64,000 bases of DNA, taken from positions 4,154,001 through 4,218,000 of the forward strand of contig NZ_JACHNF010000001.1 of assembly GCF_014205295.1 (NCBI RefSeq), written 5' to 3'. Of this stretch, positions 55,142 to 64,000 are shown in pieces. This DNA comes from Kribbella solani (GTDB lineage: Bacteria; Actinomycetota; Actinomycetes; Propionibacteriales; Kribbellaceae). The notes under the pieces are model-generated. The model did not search any database and was not told where the DNA came from. It saw nothing but the letters and a program-made list of their open reading frames with translations. How positions within the stretch are numbered: the first letter of the stretch is position 1; every line of letters begins with the position of its first letter. The position numbers were made by a program, and so were the translations under genes.

Positions 55142-56104
55142 TCAGGACGGCGTACCGGCCGGCCAGGCTTCCCATGCGGTGGCGAACATCTGGTCGACCG
55201 TGTACGTGTTCTTCCAGTCCAGGTCGCGGGCGGCCAGGTCGCCGTTCGCGACCACCCGGGACGGGTCGCCCGGCCGGCGCGGGCCTTCGCCCGGCGTGAA
55301 GTCGATCCCGGTCACCCGGCGCGCGGCGTCCATGATCTCGCGGACCGACGTACCGGTGCCGCTGCCCAGGTTGTACACCGGCTCCAGCGCCGTACCGGCC
55401 TCCAGCGCGCGGGCGGCGGCGACGTGCGCCCGCGCCAGGTCGGCCACGTGCACGTAGTCCTTCACCGACGTACCGTCCGGGGTCGGGTGGTCGGTGCCGT
55501 AGATCTGCGGCACCTTCCCCTGGGTCAGCAGGTTGCAGACGATCGGGAACAGGTTGTACGGGCTCGCGTCGTACACCGCCGGATCGCCGGAGCCGACCAC
55601 GTTGAAGTACCGCAGCGCGGTGTGGTGCAGCTCCGAAGCGGCGGCCTGGTCGCGGAGCAGCCACTCCCCGATCAGCTTCGACTCACCGTACGGGGACTCC
55701 GGCGCGGGCCGGGTCGATTCGGTCACCACTTCTTCGGTCGGCGTCCCGTACACGCCGGCGCTGGAGGAGAAGACGATGTTGCGTACGCCCTTCTCCCCCA
55801 TCGCCTCCAGCAACGACACCATCGCCGTCACGTTCTGCGTGTACGTGTGCAGCGGCCGCTCCACCGACACCCCGGCGTACTTGAAGCCGGCCAGGTGCAC
55901 GACGCCCGTGACACCGTCGAGCGCCTGCCGGACAGCCGCGCCGTCCAGCAGGTTCGCCCGGACGAACGGCACGCCGTCCGGTACGAACTCCGCCTTGCCG
56001 CTCGACAGGTCGTCGATCACGACCACGTCGATCCCGCTGTCGCGGAACGCCCGCACCACATGCGCCCCGATATACCCCGCACCACCGGTCACAAGCCAAG
56101 TCAT
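55142..56104 (-). CDS. galE: UDP-glucose 4-epimerase
   Basis: A 320-residue extended SDR enzyme interconverting UDP-glucose and UDP-galactose for envelope polysaccharides. The NAD motif is GGAGYIG at residues 7–13, DDLSSGK is at 31–37, the catalytic pair is Y139/K143 (YGESK) with S114/S115 upstream, and RYFNVVGSG and RRPGDPSRVVA complete the GalE pattern. It converges on the SDR gene across 22 bases and follows the spermidine-synthase-like gene. Length is slightly short of the usual 330 or so but all motifs are intact. Confidence 0.95.
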   Translation of the reverse strand: MTWLVTGGAGYIGAHVVRAFRDSGIDVVVIDDLSSGKAEFVPDGVPFVRANLLDGAAVRQALDGVTGVVHLAGFKYAGVSVERPLHTYTQNVTAMVSLLEAMGEKGVRNIVFSSSAGVYGTPTEEVVTESTRPAPESPYGESKLIGEWLLRDQAAASELHHTALRYFNVVGSGDPAVYDASPYNLFPIVCNLLTQGKVPQIYGTDHPTPDGTSVKDYVHVADLARAHVAAARALEAGTALEPVYNLGSGTGTSVREIMDAARRVTGIDFTPGEGPRRPGDPSRVVANGDLAARDLDWKNTYTVDQMFATAWEAWPAGTPS

Positions 56105-56167
56105 GGCAACGATCCTGCCATCCCGGGCCAGCCGTACCGGCCCGGGCGGGCCGAATCCGTACCAGAC

Positions 56168-58246
56168 CTACTGCCGCACGGCCTGCCGGATCTTGGGTGT
56201 CAGCAGGAACGCACCGGCGTAGAGCACGGCGGCGATGATCAGCAGGCCGTGGAAGCCGATGACCAGGGCCGCGTACTCCAGACAGCCGCCGAGCATCGCG
56301 CCGAGCAGGTTCGCGCCGAACGACGCGGTGCCGTCAGCCGTGTCGGTGAAGCGTTTCGCGAAGATCACGTTCGCGGCGAAGATCGGCAGGAACGCGATCA
56401 GTACCGCGACGAGCGCCCGCAACCCGACCGGCATCCCGAGCAGCCAGCTGTCCGGGAACACCCAGGACAGTGCCAGCCCGCCGAACAGCACCGCGAACAT
56501 CACCTTGATCGGTGGTGTCTTGAACCGCCTCGTCACTTCGACCGCGGCGAGCACCGCCACCAGTACGCCGGCGAACACGATCGCGTTGACCACCCAGGTC
56601 GTGCCGAACAGCAGCGCGAAGCCGGTGATGCTCTTCGTCTCCAGCAGCATGAAGCCCGCGCCGAGCAGGAACAGGTCCGCGTACGGGCGCATCCGCCGGT
56701 ACGAGCCGCCGCCGCCCGCGACGCCGACCGCAACCAGACCGGCAGCCAGGATCAGCCCGATGGTGATCAGGTACAGGCTGGGAATCCGGTCCGTGAACAA
56801 GTAGAGGAACGGCCGGTTGTCGGTGGCCGGCGGCGGGGTGTTCGCGGACGCGCCGGCCCAGGCCGCCCCACAGGTCTGGTCCTGCTCGGTCAGTCCGACC
56901 GTCACCACGGCCTGCTGCAGACCGTCGCCGATCTTGTCCACGCACGGCTTGTGCCCGAACGCGGACTGGGCCGTCGAGGCGAGCCGGTCGATCAGCCAGC
57001 CTTCGCGGTAGTAGTTGTACATCGCGAACGCGCCGCCCGGGTTCAGGTGCTCCTTCGCGGACTCGAACGCCTGCTTGGTGAACAGGTAGCTCTCCAGCCG
57101 CAGCGAACTCGCGCCGTTCACCAGCGTCAGCGAGTCCGGCAGCGCCAGCAGGATCAGGTCGTACTTCTTGTCCGTCCGGGACAGGTACGCGCGACCGTCG
57201 TCGATGTGCGAGGTCACCCGCGGGTCCTGGTACGGGTGGTCCGGGTGCAGCGCCTTGCCGATGTCACGGATCCGCGGATCGATCTCGACCGCGTCCACAT
57301 GCGTCGCGCCCTTCTTCAGCGCGATCGCCACGTCCGAACCCGAACCGGCACCGATGATCAGGACGTTCTTCGGCTGCTTGCCGGCGTTCGCCCGCTCGTA
57401 CGGCAGGCCGTACTGCGGCTCCCACTTCAGTCGCGCGTCCGCTGGGATCGCCTGCTGGTGCGGTACGCCGTTCACCTTGATCGTCAGCAGCGGCACGCCT
57501 TCCCAGGTGTACTGCTGCGTCTGCACCTTGTAGTACGGCGACCAGCTGTTCTCCGGGCGGGTCGACTCGTGGAACAGGATGCCCAGCATCACGATGAGCG
57601 GCGACAGCACCATCGCGGCGCTCAGTCCGACTGCAACCGCACGGCGACCCACGGCCGGAATCATCAACAGACCGAACACCGCGGTGACGACCAGGCCCCA
57701 CCAGATCGGCGGCGCGCCCAGGAACGACAGCGCGGTGAACGACGCGATCCCGATCAGGCTGCCGACCAGGTCGAACCGGTACGCGGTCAGTCGAGGCAGT
57801 TCGGCGAAGCACCGGCCGACCAGCTCGGCCGGACCGGCCAGCACCACCGCGGCCGCGACGAAGATGATCGGCAGGATCACCCAGACCGGCGGCCCGGTGG
57901 TGTTCAGGCTGGTGAAGTAGATGACGCTGGACGAACTGCCCCGATCGACGGTGACCGGCTTCCAGGCGATCACCAGTACCAGCAGGCCGAGCATGATCGG
58001 CGAGTAGTACGGCAACCGCTTCGCGCGGCCGGACCGGAGGACACCGATGCCGATACCGAGGAACGAGCCGAGCAGGACGAAGTTCGAGAAGTAGCTCAGG
58101 TGGACGACGTTGGAACCGGTCCAGCGGATCAGCGCGAGCTCGGTGAAGAGCATCAGTGCACTGGCCGCGATCAGCCGCGTCCGTACTCCGAACGGGCTCG
58201 GCCAACTGGTCGGTACAACGCGGTCAGTAGCGGAGTCGACAGCCAT
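56168..58246 (-). CDS. Membrane protein with spermidine-synthase-like domain
   Basis: A 692-residue protein. About seven helices (residues 20–240) precede a soluble Rossmann domain with the SAM/aminopropyl-type motif NVLIIGAGSGSDVAIALKKG, then HVDAVEIDPRIRDIGKALHP and YDLILLALPDSL. About six more helices follow from residue 470. The layout is that of the fused transporter–spermidine-synthase family. Residues binding decarboxylated SAM are partly absent, so polyamine synthesis is doubtful. The ATG at 58246 has no clear ribosome site. It is transcribed with galE at a 63-base distance. Confidence 0.85.
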   Translation of the reverse strand: MAVDSATDRVVPTSWPSPFGVRTRLIAASALMLFTELALIRWTGSNVVHLSYFSNFVLLGSFLGIGIGVLRSGRAKRLPYYSPIMLGLLVLVIAWKPVTVDRGSSSSVIYFTSLNTTGPPVWVILPIIFVAAAVVLAGPAELVGRCFAELPRLTAYRFDLVGSLIGIASFTALSFLGAPPIWWGLVVTAVFGLLMIPAVGRRAVAVGLSAAMVLSPLIVMLGILFHESTRPENSWSPYYKVQTQQYTWEGVPLLTIKVNGVPHQQAIPADARLKWEPQYGLPYERANAGKQPKNVLIIGAGSGSDVAIALKKGATHVDAVEIDPRIRDIGKALHPDHPYQDPRVTSHIDDGRAYLSRTDKKYDLILLALPDSLTLVNGASSLRLESYLFTKQAFESAKEHLNPGGAFAMYNYYREGWLIDRLASTAQSAFGHKPCVDKIGDGLQQAVVTVGLTEQDQTCGAAWAGASANTPPPATDNRPFLYLFTDRIPSLYLITIGLILAAGLVAVGVAGGGGSYRRMRPYADLFLLGAGFMLLETKSITGFALLFGTTWVVNAIVFAGVLVAVLAAVEVTRRFKTPPIKVMFAVLFGGLALSWVFPDSWLLGMPVGLRALVAVLIAFLPIFAANVIFAKRFTDTADGTASFGANLLGAMLGGCLEYAALVIGFHGLLIIAAVLYAGAFLLTPKIRQAVRQ

Positions 58247-58337
58247 GCGGCCGGACGTTACCGGAACCGAGTGCGGCACGTCACACCGTTGACCTCACGG
58301 AGCCGTTACTCCACTACAGACCGTTATTTTTGCAGGC

Positions 58338-59198
58338 TCAGCGGCGCCCGGCCGGCTTGGGCAACTGGCAACCGGCCTTGTTTAAATCGATTGAACGAGT
58401 AGTGGTCAAACAGGTGTACAACCACCAGGTCTGCTGGCCGTACGCGGCGCCCTGCTCGACCGTGACGTTGCCGTTGGCATCGACTTCACACGGGTTGTTC
58501 ACCGTGCACCGCTCGCCGTCCTCGTTGCCGGTGTTGTTCACCCCGATCACCTCACCGGTGACAGTACTCACCACGGGTGATCCGGACGTACCCCCGATCG
58601 TCTCGCACCCCGGCTGCCGGTACTTGATCGAACTCTGCCAAGTCCAGTCGCCCTCCCGCAGTTGCGGAATCGTCGCCTGCACCGAACACGTGTAGATCCG
58701 CTTCCAGTACCCGGACACGACCGCCATCCCGGCGCCGTCCGCCGGACCCTGCTTGGCGAGCGTCAGCGGCGCGACGTTCAGGCGCGTCTTGATCGAGGCG
58801 TACGTCTCGTTGACCTGGTACACGATCATGTCGGTCTTGGTCATCGTGCCGAACAGGATCTTCTCGGCACGCACCGTACCGGCCCGGCTCGCATCGGGTT
58901 TGAGCAACGTGATCGACCGTGACGACGCCGTGTTCACCAGTACCTGGCCGGGTTGCAGGAACCCGCCTTCGTAACAGTGCCCGTTGGTGAGTACCAGGGC
59001 CTTGTCGGTGGCGGCGGACTCGGCGTACCGGACCAGGGACGCGGAGCAGTTGCTGAGCGCGGCGATCCCGGTGAAGTCGGCGCCTGGCGCGGCCGCCGGT
59101 TTGACGTCGGCGACCGGCGCGGCCTGGGCGGTGGTGCTGCCGAGGAGGGTGGTGGACGCGACCGCGGCGGCGGCCAGCAGCGTACTGAAGAGTTTCAT
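58338..59198 (-). CDS. Secreted trypsin-like serine protease (S1 family, distant)
   Basis: A 286-residue exported protease unlike the one at 3.3 kb. The signal peptide (1–27) ends AQA. The catalytic residues are H74 (TNGHC), D123 (KTDMIVYQ) and S205 (GGTSGSPV). Further conserved features are six to eight cysteines. There is no IVGG activation site, so processing differs from trypsin. ATG 59198 is supported by GAGGAAA. The gene stands alone, with a 258-base gap to the divergent LCP gene. Confidence 0.9.
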   Translation of the reverse strand: MKLFSTLLAAAAVASTTLLGSTTAQAAPVADVKPAAAPGADFTGIAALSNCSASLVRYAESAATDKALVLTNGHCYEGGFLQPGQVLVNTASSRSITLLKPDASRAGTVRAEKILFGTMTKTDMIVYQVNETYASIKTRLNVAPLTLAKQGPADGAGMAVVSGYWKRIYTCSVQATIPQLREGDWTWQSSIKYRQPGCETIGGTSGSPVVSTVTGEVIGVNNTGNEDGERCTVNNPCEVDANGNVTVEQGAAYGQQTWWLYTCLTTTRSIDLNKAGCQLPKPAGRR

Positions 59199-59456
59199 GG
59201 GGGCGGTTTCCTCACTGTTTGTACGTGCAGCACTTCGTAACGCATTCACCCCACGGCCACCATCACAACTCGATCAAAGCGGCCGTACCCAGGGTCAGTG
59301 CAGGGGTTTTCCTGCGCTCCGTGCCCGGACTGCTACTCTTCGTCTCCGAATCCGCCTCCGCCCGAACCATCTCCCCGCCCGGCACGTCGTACCGGATGAC
59401 GGTGCGGGACAAGGTACGGTCGGCATGAGCCCGCCGGTGGAGAACGGAAGGATGTC

Positions 59457-60941
59457 ATGCCGCAGGAGAAGCCAGACCTGCGCAATCTCCGCGAACCGGT
59501 TCGGTTCAAGCGGGCGCTGACGCTGCTGTTGATGACGCTGGTCCTGCCCGGATCGGCCCAGATCGTGGCCGGGAGCAAACGGGCCGGCCGGTGGGCCTGG
59601 CGGGTCGTCGCCGGCCTGGTCGCGATCATCGTCTTCCTGGTCGTCCTGGCCCTGATCTGGCGGGCCGGCACGATCAACTTCCTGGCCCGGCCGGGCACGC
59701 TGCGGCTGGTGCAGATCATCCTGATCCTGCTCGCGGTCGGCTGGGCCGCGCTGTTCATCGACGCGTACCGGATCGCGCAGCCGCTGACGCTGGAGCGCAA
59801 CCACCGGCTGATGACCAGCATCCTCGACGGCGCGCTGATCTTCGTCGTCGTCAGCGCGCTGATCTACGCCAGCGTGTTCGTGAACACCCAGCGTGACTTC
59901 GTCGCCAGCGTGTTCGGCAGCGGGCACTCGTCGAAGGCCGAGAAGGGCCGCTACAACGTGCTGCTGATGGGCGGCGACTCCGGCGCGGACCGGGTCGGCA
60001 CGCGCCCGGACAGCATGACGGTGGCAAGTATCAACGCCGACACCGGCCGTACGGTCCTGATCGGACTGCCCCGGAACCTCTCGAAAGTGCCGTTCCCGGA
60101 AGGTACGGCGATGGCGAAGCAGTTCCCGGACGGCTTCCAGTGGAAGAACTGCACCCCGAACTGCTGGCTGAACGGCGTGTACACGTACGCGACCGGCCAC
60201 AAGGACCTGTTCCCCGGCGATCCGAATCCCGGTGAAACGGCGACCGCGCAGGCGATCGAGGCGACCACCGGGCTGAAGATCAACTACTTCGTACTGATCG
60301 ACCTGGCCGGCTTCCGCGACCTGCTGAACGCGGTCGGCGGCATCACCCTGGACATCGGCGTCCGGGTGCCGATCGGCGGCGGCAGTTCGCCGATCAAGGG
60401 CTACATCGAGGCCGGCAAGAACCAGCACCTGGACGGGTACCACGCGCTCTGGTTCGCCCGGTCCCGGGCCGACTCCTCGGACTACGCGCGGATGGCACGG
60501 CAGAAGTGCGTGATGTCGGCGATGCTGAACCAGCTCTCGCCACAGACCGTGATCACCAAGTTCCAGGGCATCGCTTCGGCCAGCAAAGAAGTGGTCAAGA
60601 CCGATATCCCGGCCGGTCAGCTCGGTACCTTCACCGACCTCGCGCTGGACGCGAAGAAGCTGCCGGTGTCAAGCTTCTCCGCGGTCCCACCGCTGATCCA
60701 CACCAGCAACCCGGACTTCGCGGTGATCCGGGCCAAGGTCGCGGAGGCGATTGCAAAGTCGGAAGCGCTGGACAAGGGCGGCTCGGGAGGAGACGGTAAG
60801 ACCTCGAACACTCCGAGTAGCACCGCCAGCCACCCGAGCAGCAGTACGAGCAAGAAGCCGAGCAGCACCAAGAAGCCCTCGGCCACACCGACAACACCCG
60901 CCGCCGGCGTCGACGACGTCGCCTCGATCTGTAAGGCCTGA
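59457..60941 (+). CDS. LytR-CpsA-Psr (LCP) family glycopolymer transferase
   Basis: A 494-residue enzyme that attaches lipid-linked glycopolymers to peptidoglycan or arabinogalactan outside the membrane. Four N-terminal helices (about 25–140) precede the LCP domain: NVLLMGGDSGADRVGTRPDSM, PRNLSKVPFP, INYFVLIDLAGFRDLLNAVGG and the Arg-rich ARSRADSSDYARMARQ. A Ser/Thr/Lys-rich linker ends the protein. GGAAGG lies eight bases before the ATG. It forms an operon with the GT2 gene. Its mycobacterial counterpart (CpsA region) sits at the same place. Confidence 0.93.
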   Translation: MPQEKPDLRNLREPVRFKRALTLLLMTLVLPGSAQIVAGSKRAGRWAWRVVAGLVAIIVFLVVLALIWRAGTINFLARPGTLRLVQIILILLAVGWAALFIDAYRIAQPLTLERNHRLMTSILDGALIFVVVSALIYASVFVNTQRDFVASVFGSGHSSKAEKGRYNVLLMGGDSGADRVGTRPDSMTVASINADTGRTVLIGLPRNLSKVPFPEGTAMAKQFPDGFQWKNCTPNCWLNGVYTYATGHKDLFPGDPNPGETATAQAIEATTGLKINYFVLIDLAGFRDLLNAVGGITLDIGVRVPIGGGSSPIKGYIEAGKNQHLDGYHALWFARSRADSSDYARMARQKCVMSAMLNQLSPQTVITKFQGIASASKEVVKTDIPAGQLGTFTDLALDAKKLPVSSFSAVPPLIHTSNPDFAVIRAKVAEAIAKSEALDKGGSGGDGKTSNTPSSTASHPSSSTSKKPSSTKKPSATPTTPAAGVDDVASICKA

Positions 60942-60947
60942 CCTGAT

Positions 60948-61952
60948 ATGCCGCTGTCCCCCTGGCCACCCGTCTCCGTCGTGATGCCCGTGCTGAACGA
61001 GGAACGACACCTCGAAGAGGCGGTCGGCCGTGTCCTCGAGCAGGACTACCCGGGTGAGCTCGAAGTCGTGCTGGCGATCGGCCCGAGCAAGGACCGGACC
61101 GAGGAGATCGCGGCCAAGCTGGCCGAGAAGGACCACCGGATCACCATCGTGCCGAACCCGACCGGCAAGACGCCGGCCGCGCTGAACGTCGGCATCGCGC
61201 ACGCCCGGCACGACATCCTGGTCCGGGTGGACGGGCACGGCGCGCTCACCGACGGGTACATCACCCGCGCGGTCGAGGTGCTCCAGGAAAGCGGCGCCGA
61301 CAACGTCGGTGGCGTGATGGCGGCCGAAGGCCGGACGCCGACCGAAATGGCGGTCGCCTGCGCGTACCGCTCCCGGCTCGGGCTCGGCGCGTCGACGTTC
61401 CACCAGGGCGGCAAGGCCGGGCCGGCCGACACCGTGTACCTGGGCGTCTTCCGGCGGGCCGCGCTGGAACGCGTCGGCGGTTTCGACGAGACCATGCACC
61501 GGGCGCAGGACTGGGAGCTGAACTACCGCATCCGGAAGACCGGCGGCCTGATCTGGTTCAGTCCGGATCTGTCCGTCACGTACCGGCCGCGGTCGTCGCT
61601 GTCAGCCGTCGCCAAGCAGTTCTTCCACACCGGCCAGTGGCGCCGCGAGGTAATCCGCCGCCACCCCGAAACCGCCAGCAAGCGGTACCTCGCACCGCCG
61701 GTCGCGGTCATCGGCCTGGTAGTAGGCACCATCCTGGGCATCATCGGCCTGGCCACCGGCATCAGCTGGCTGGACCTCGGCTTCGTGGCCCCCCTCGGCT
61801 ACGCCCTCCTCCTCATCTTCGGCTCCGCCATGGAAGGCCGCTACCTCCCCTGGAAAGCCCTCTTCTGGATGCCCCTCGTCTGCGCCACCATGCACATCTC
61901 CTGGGGCCTGGGCTTCCTCATCGGCCTCCGAGAACACCCCCAACCCACCTGA
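60948..61952 (+). CDS. GT2 family glycosyltransferase with C-terminal helices
   Basis: A 334-residue GT-A enzyme. The nucleotide loop is VVMPVLNEERHLEEAVGR, the DxD-type motif is VRVDGHGAL, and the acceptor-site motif is AQDWELNYRIRKTGG. Two or three helices lie at residues about 250–330. The 3' end of the gene uses a CTC-, ATC- and GCC-heavy run unlike its body. It follows the LCP gene by six bases and probably makes the glycan that the LCP enzyme transfers. The sugar donor is not deducible. Confidence 0.92.
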   Translation: MPLSPWPPVSVVMPVLNEERHLEEAVGRVLEQDYPGELEVVLAIGPSKDRTEEIAAKLAEKDHRITIVPNPTGKTPAALNVGIAHARHDILVRVDGHGALTDGYITRAVEVLQESGADNVGGVMAAEGRTPTEMAVACAYRSRLGLGASTFHQGGKAGPADTVYLGVFRRAALERVGGFDETMHRAQDWELNYRIRKTGGLIWFSPDLSVTYRPRSSLSAVAKQFFHTGQWRREVIRRHPETASKRYLAPPVAVIGLVVGTILGIIGLATGISWLDLGFVAPLGYALLLIFGSAMEGRYLPWKALFWMPLVCATMHISWGLGFLIGLREHPQPT

Positions 61953-62003
61953 CCCGCCTGCCGCTCGGCACCCTCCACACAAGAGTGGATATCCACCGTT
62001 GTT

Positions 62004-62039
62004 GTGGGTTCTCCACCGGTATGCGAGTGGAGAACCCAC
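62004..62039. terminator. Strong bidirectional hairpin after GT2
   Basis: A perfect 13-bp stem (62004–62016 with 62027–62039) with a ten-base loop lies between convergent genes. A second perfect 12-base palindrome GTGGATATCCAC (61985–61996) is just upstream, and the decamer CAAGAGTGGA occurs on both sides. The cluster of symmetrical sequence is denser than a simple terminator needs. Confidence 0.7.
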
Positions 62040-62059
62040 AGCAAGAGTGGAGAAGCTCC

Positions 62060-62674
62060 TCAGCGGCGGCGGTTGAGGACGCGGAGCATGTTGGTGGCCA
62101 GCTGGGCGGGGTGATCGAAGTCGGTCCAGTCGGTGCGGATGACGATGAGGCCGAGTGCGCGGAGGCGGTCCTCGCGCCGCTTCTCGCGGATCAGTACCTC
62201 GGGCGACCCATCGCCGTACTTCAATGCGCCGTCGAACTCGACAGCCGTGTCGTACCCCTCGAAGTCGAAGTCGACCCGGCCGATGAGTCCGAACCGATCG
62301 CGGTACTCGGTCTGCAATCGTGGTCGCGGCAGCCCATGCTCGTACATCAGCACCCGCATGCGTGACTCGCCAACCGACTCGGACAGACCGTTTCCGAAGC
62401 TCAGCGCTTTCCGGGCGGCGGCGGAACCAGGCCAGTACGCGATCACGGATCGCAGTCGTCGTACCTCGTCCTCGCCGAGCCCGCCGGTACGAAGCGCGGC
62501 GTCGACGCCGATGACGCCCACGTCGAACGACGCCGTACACGCGGACTCGAGGCTCGCACGCGCGACGCTCGTCACGAGCAGGCCGTCAACCACGCTCAGG
62601 TCCGCGTCGGTCAGCACACCGAGGTGATGCTGTACGCCGGCCACGACCCCACCGGATCGCCCGTCCAGGCAGGC
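62060..62674 (-). pseudogene. 5'-truncated DUF559/AbiEi-type endonuclease-fold gene
   Basis: About 205 codons encode the C-terminal two thirds of a common actinobacterial protein with an AbiEi-like N-terminus and a DUF559 Vsr-like nuclease fold. The fold motifs are present: VDFDFEGYDTAVEFDGALKY, then REKRREDRLRALGLIVIRTDW. The normal N-terminal helix-turn-helix (about 90 residues) is missing; the frame runs upstream only to the TAG that ends the TagH gene. A GTG at 62644 could start a 194-residue product. It is probably a deletion remnant, though translation from 62644 is not excluded. Confidence 0.7.
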
Positions 62675-63433
62675 CTAGCCGGTGCGGGTGGAGGCGATGT
62701 AGGCGGCGACTACCTCGTCTACCGGGCCGTCTTGTTTCAGGGTGCCGGCGTCCAGCCAGAGGGCTCGGTTGCAGGTTTCCTGGACTACGTCGAGGCTGTG
62801 GCTGACCAGGAAGACGGTGCCGGCCTGATCGCGGAGTTCCTTGATCTTGCGTTCCGAGCGGACCCGGAACTCGGCGTCGCCGGTTGCCAGGGCCTCGTCG
62901 ACGAGCAGGATGTCATGGGTCTTCGCGGACGCGATCGCGAACTTCAGCCGGGCCTGCATACCGGACGAGTACGTCGACATCGGCAGGTCGATGAAGTCGC
63001 CGATCCCGGAGAACTCGACGATCTCGTCGTACCGGCGGTCGACCTCGGCCGCGGACATGCCCATCGCGAGGCAGCCGAGCACCACGTTCCGGTCGCCGGT
63101 CAGGTCGTTCATCATCGCGGCGTTGACGCCCAGCAACGACGGCCGCCCACCGGTGTACACGGCGCCGGACGCCGGCGGCAGCAGACCGGCGATCGCCCGC
63201 AGCATGGTCGACTTGCCGGAGCCGTTGCGGCCGATGACGCCGATCGCGTCACCTTTGTACGCCGTGAAGCTCACGTTCTTCACCGCGTGCACCTCGCGGA
63301 TCGTCGGCCGGTCCTGACGTTTGATGATCCGCCGCAGCGCGGTCGCCGCCGTACCTTTGCCGCCCTGCCCGGCGATCACCTTGTAGATGATGTCCAGCTT
63401 GTCGGCGATGACTGTTGGTTCAGCCGCGTCCAT
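62675..63433 (-). CDS. Polysaccharide/teichoic-acid ABC exporter ATPase (TagH/Wzt type)
   Basis: A 252-residue ATPase. A leader segment typical of TagH (YKVIAGQGGKGTAATALRRI) precedes Walker A GRNGSGKS at 68–75. The signature is TYSSGMQARL and Walker B is DILLVDEALATGD. It energises export of lipid-linked cell-wall polymers with the TagG permease, whose gene overlaps it by 14 bases upstream. There is no C-terminal carbohydrate-binding domain, so chain-length control must lie elsewhere. Confidence 0.94.
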   Translation of the reverse strand: MDAAEPTVIADKLDIIYKVIAGQGGKGTAATALRRIIKRQDRPTIREVHAVKNVSFTAYKGDAIGVIGRNGSGKSTMLRAIAGLLPPASGAVYTGGRPSLLGVNAAMMNDLTGDRNVVLGCLAMGMSAAEVDRRYDEIVEFSGIGDFIDLPMSTYSSGMQARLKFAIASAKTHDILLVDEALATGDAEFRVRSERKIKELRDQAGTVFLVSHSLDVVQETCNRALWLDAGTLKQDGPVDEVVAAYIASTRTG

Positions 63434-64000
63434 ACCGGTCCTCCGCCCGCCAGAAGTACACGAACCCGACGACGAGCATCAGGAACGACCAGACGATCGC
63501 GATCGTCCACGCGTGCGGGAGCTGGTTCTTCTGGTGCTCCTGCAGCAGCGACCGCCGGATGATGTCGATGTACGCCGAGATCGGGTTGAACGCCAGCACC
63601 TGGACAACCCAGCCCGGCGCGTGCAGCTGGGACAGCTTGTACGGCAGCGAGAAGAAGATCCCGGACGCGTACAGCCAGGTCCGCGTGATGAACGGCAGCA
63701 GCTGACTGATGTCCGACACGAACGTACCGATCCGGGCGAAGACCAGCGTGATGCCGATGTTGAACATCACCTGCAGCAGCATCGCCGGTACCACCATGAA
63801 CCAGCGCCAGGCCGGCCCGTCGGTGAACCCGACCACGGCGAACAGGATCGCCATCGAGACCATCATCTGGTTCAGCTCGTTCAGCACGTACGCGAGTGGG
63901 AGCGTCGCGCGCGGGAAGTGCAGGGTCCGGATCAGCGACAGGTTCAGCGCGAGCGAACGGGAACCTTCGGTCATGCAGCGCTGGGTGAACGTGAACACGA
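63420..64000 (-). CDS. Polysaccharide ABC exporter permease (TagG/Wzm type), C-terminal part
   Basis: The last 190 or so residues of an ABC-2 type permease are present; the N-terminus lies beyond the right edge. Four to five helices are visible, with the family's TWLYASGIFFSLPYKLSQL re-entrant segment and LAFNPISAYIDIIRRSLL. Its stop overlaps the ATPase start by 14 bases. Together they export an envelope glycopolymer, consistent with the LCP and GT2 genes nearby. Confidence 0.93.
   Translation of the reverse strand, partial: VFTFTQRCMTEGSRSLALNLSLIRTLHFPRATLPLAYVLNELNQMMVSMAILFAVVGFTDGPAWRWFMVVPAMLLQVMFNIGITLVFARIGTFVSDISQLLPFITRTWLYASGIFFSLPYKLSQLHAPGWVVQVLAFNPISAYIDIIRRSLLQEHQKNQLPHAWTIAIVWSFLMLVVGFVYFWRAEDRYGRG

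Noticed and set aside
54869-58402. A 1177-codon open frame on the plus strand
   Set aside because: It is antisense to galE and the spermidine-synthase-like gene, and its product is a His/Arg/Gln/Asp/Val-rich string with no domain. Frames this long arise by chance opposite genes in 70% GC DNA.

Overview
The window is high-GC actinobacterial chromosome, and I would place it in Propionibacteriales, probably a Kribbella-like organism. The grounds are a mycobacteria-like gene order around secA–hpf–comF–lpqB–mtrB–mtrA, ahcY, manA/SIS/manB, DUF3499, a WhiB gene, fbiA/fbiB, manC, an LCP protein and a TIGR03089 gene, together with F420 genes, frequent GTG starts and a marked excess of GTAC. The genus is an inference and no rRNA or tRNA gene is visible to confirm it. 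The conserved backbone is interrupted by accessory blocks.

1–15.4 kb: the N-terminal half of secA; an AlkX/YcaQ-type DNA glycosylase bracketed by two unrelated palindromic elements; a GC-rich repeat tract ending in a four-tract G-quadruplex motif; a secreted trypsin. Then come hpf, comF and the MtrA–MtrB–LpqB envelope two-component operon (minus strand), and divergently a tightly overlapping five-gene operon (membrane protein, DUF4129, DUF4350, MoxR, DUF58).

15.4–26.5 kb is accessory: an ArsR gene with an SRPBCC–VOC fusion, a complete five-gene peptide ABC importer whose binding protein carries a C-terminal membrane anchor, a roughly 0.8-kb non-coding stretch bounded by long inverted repeats with a central hairpin, and a TetR-controlled two-gene ABC exporter with a perfect palindromic operator. 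SpoIIM and RDD genes, which usually accompany MoxR/DUF58, resume at 26.5 kb, so this block looks inserted.

26.3–49.7 kb: a 40-codon small membrane ORF, SpoIIM, RDD, a methyltransferase, ahcY with a divergent MerR regulator, a CDF transporter, the mannose-activation genes (manA, SIS protein, Trm112, manB), ThuA plus Gfo/Idh/MocA sugar genes, a metallopeptidase-like protein without HExxH, DUF3499, DUF5719, a 976-residue glycosyltransferase, whiB, a four-helix membrane protein with a very long Gln-rich tail, fbiA, a short fbiB lacking the nitroreductase domain, DUF3105 and manC.

49.7–64 kb: two CNNM/CBS membrane proteins downstream of a siderophore-interacting protein with an IdeR-type iron box, tatA with a Gln/Pro tail, TIGR03089 and SDR genes, galE, a membrane spermidine-synthase-like protein, a secreted serine protease, LCP and GT2 envelope genes, a 5'-truncated DUF559-type gene, and a TagH/TagG-type polymer exporter running off the right edge. 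Overall the window is dominated by cell-envelope biogenesis and its regulation, with scattered palindromic repeats in the intergenic regions.
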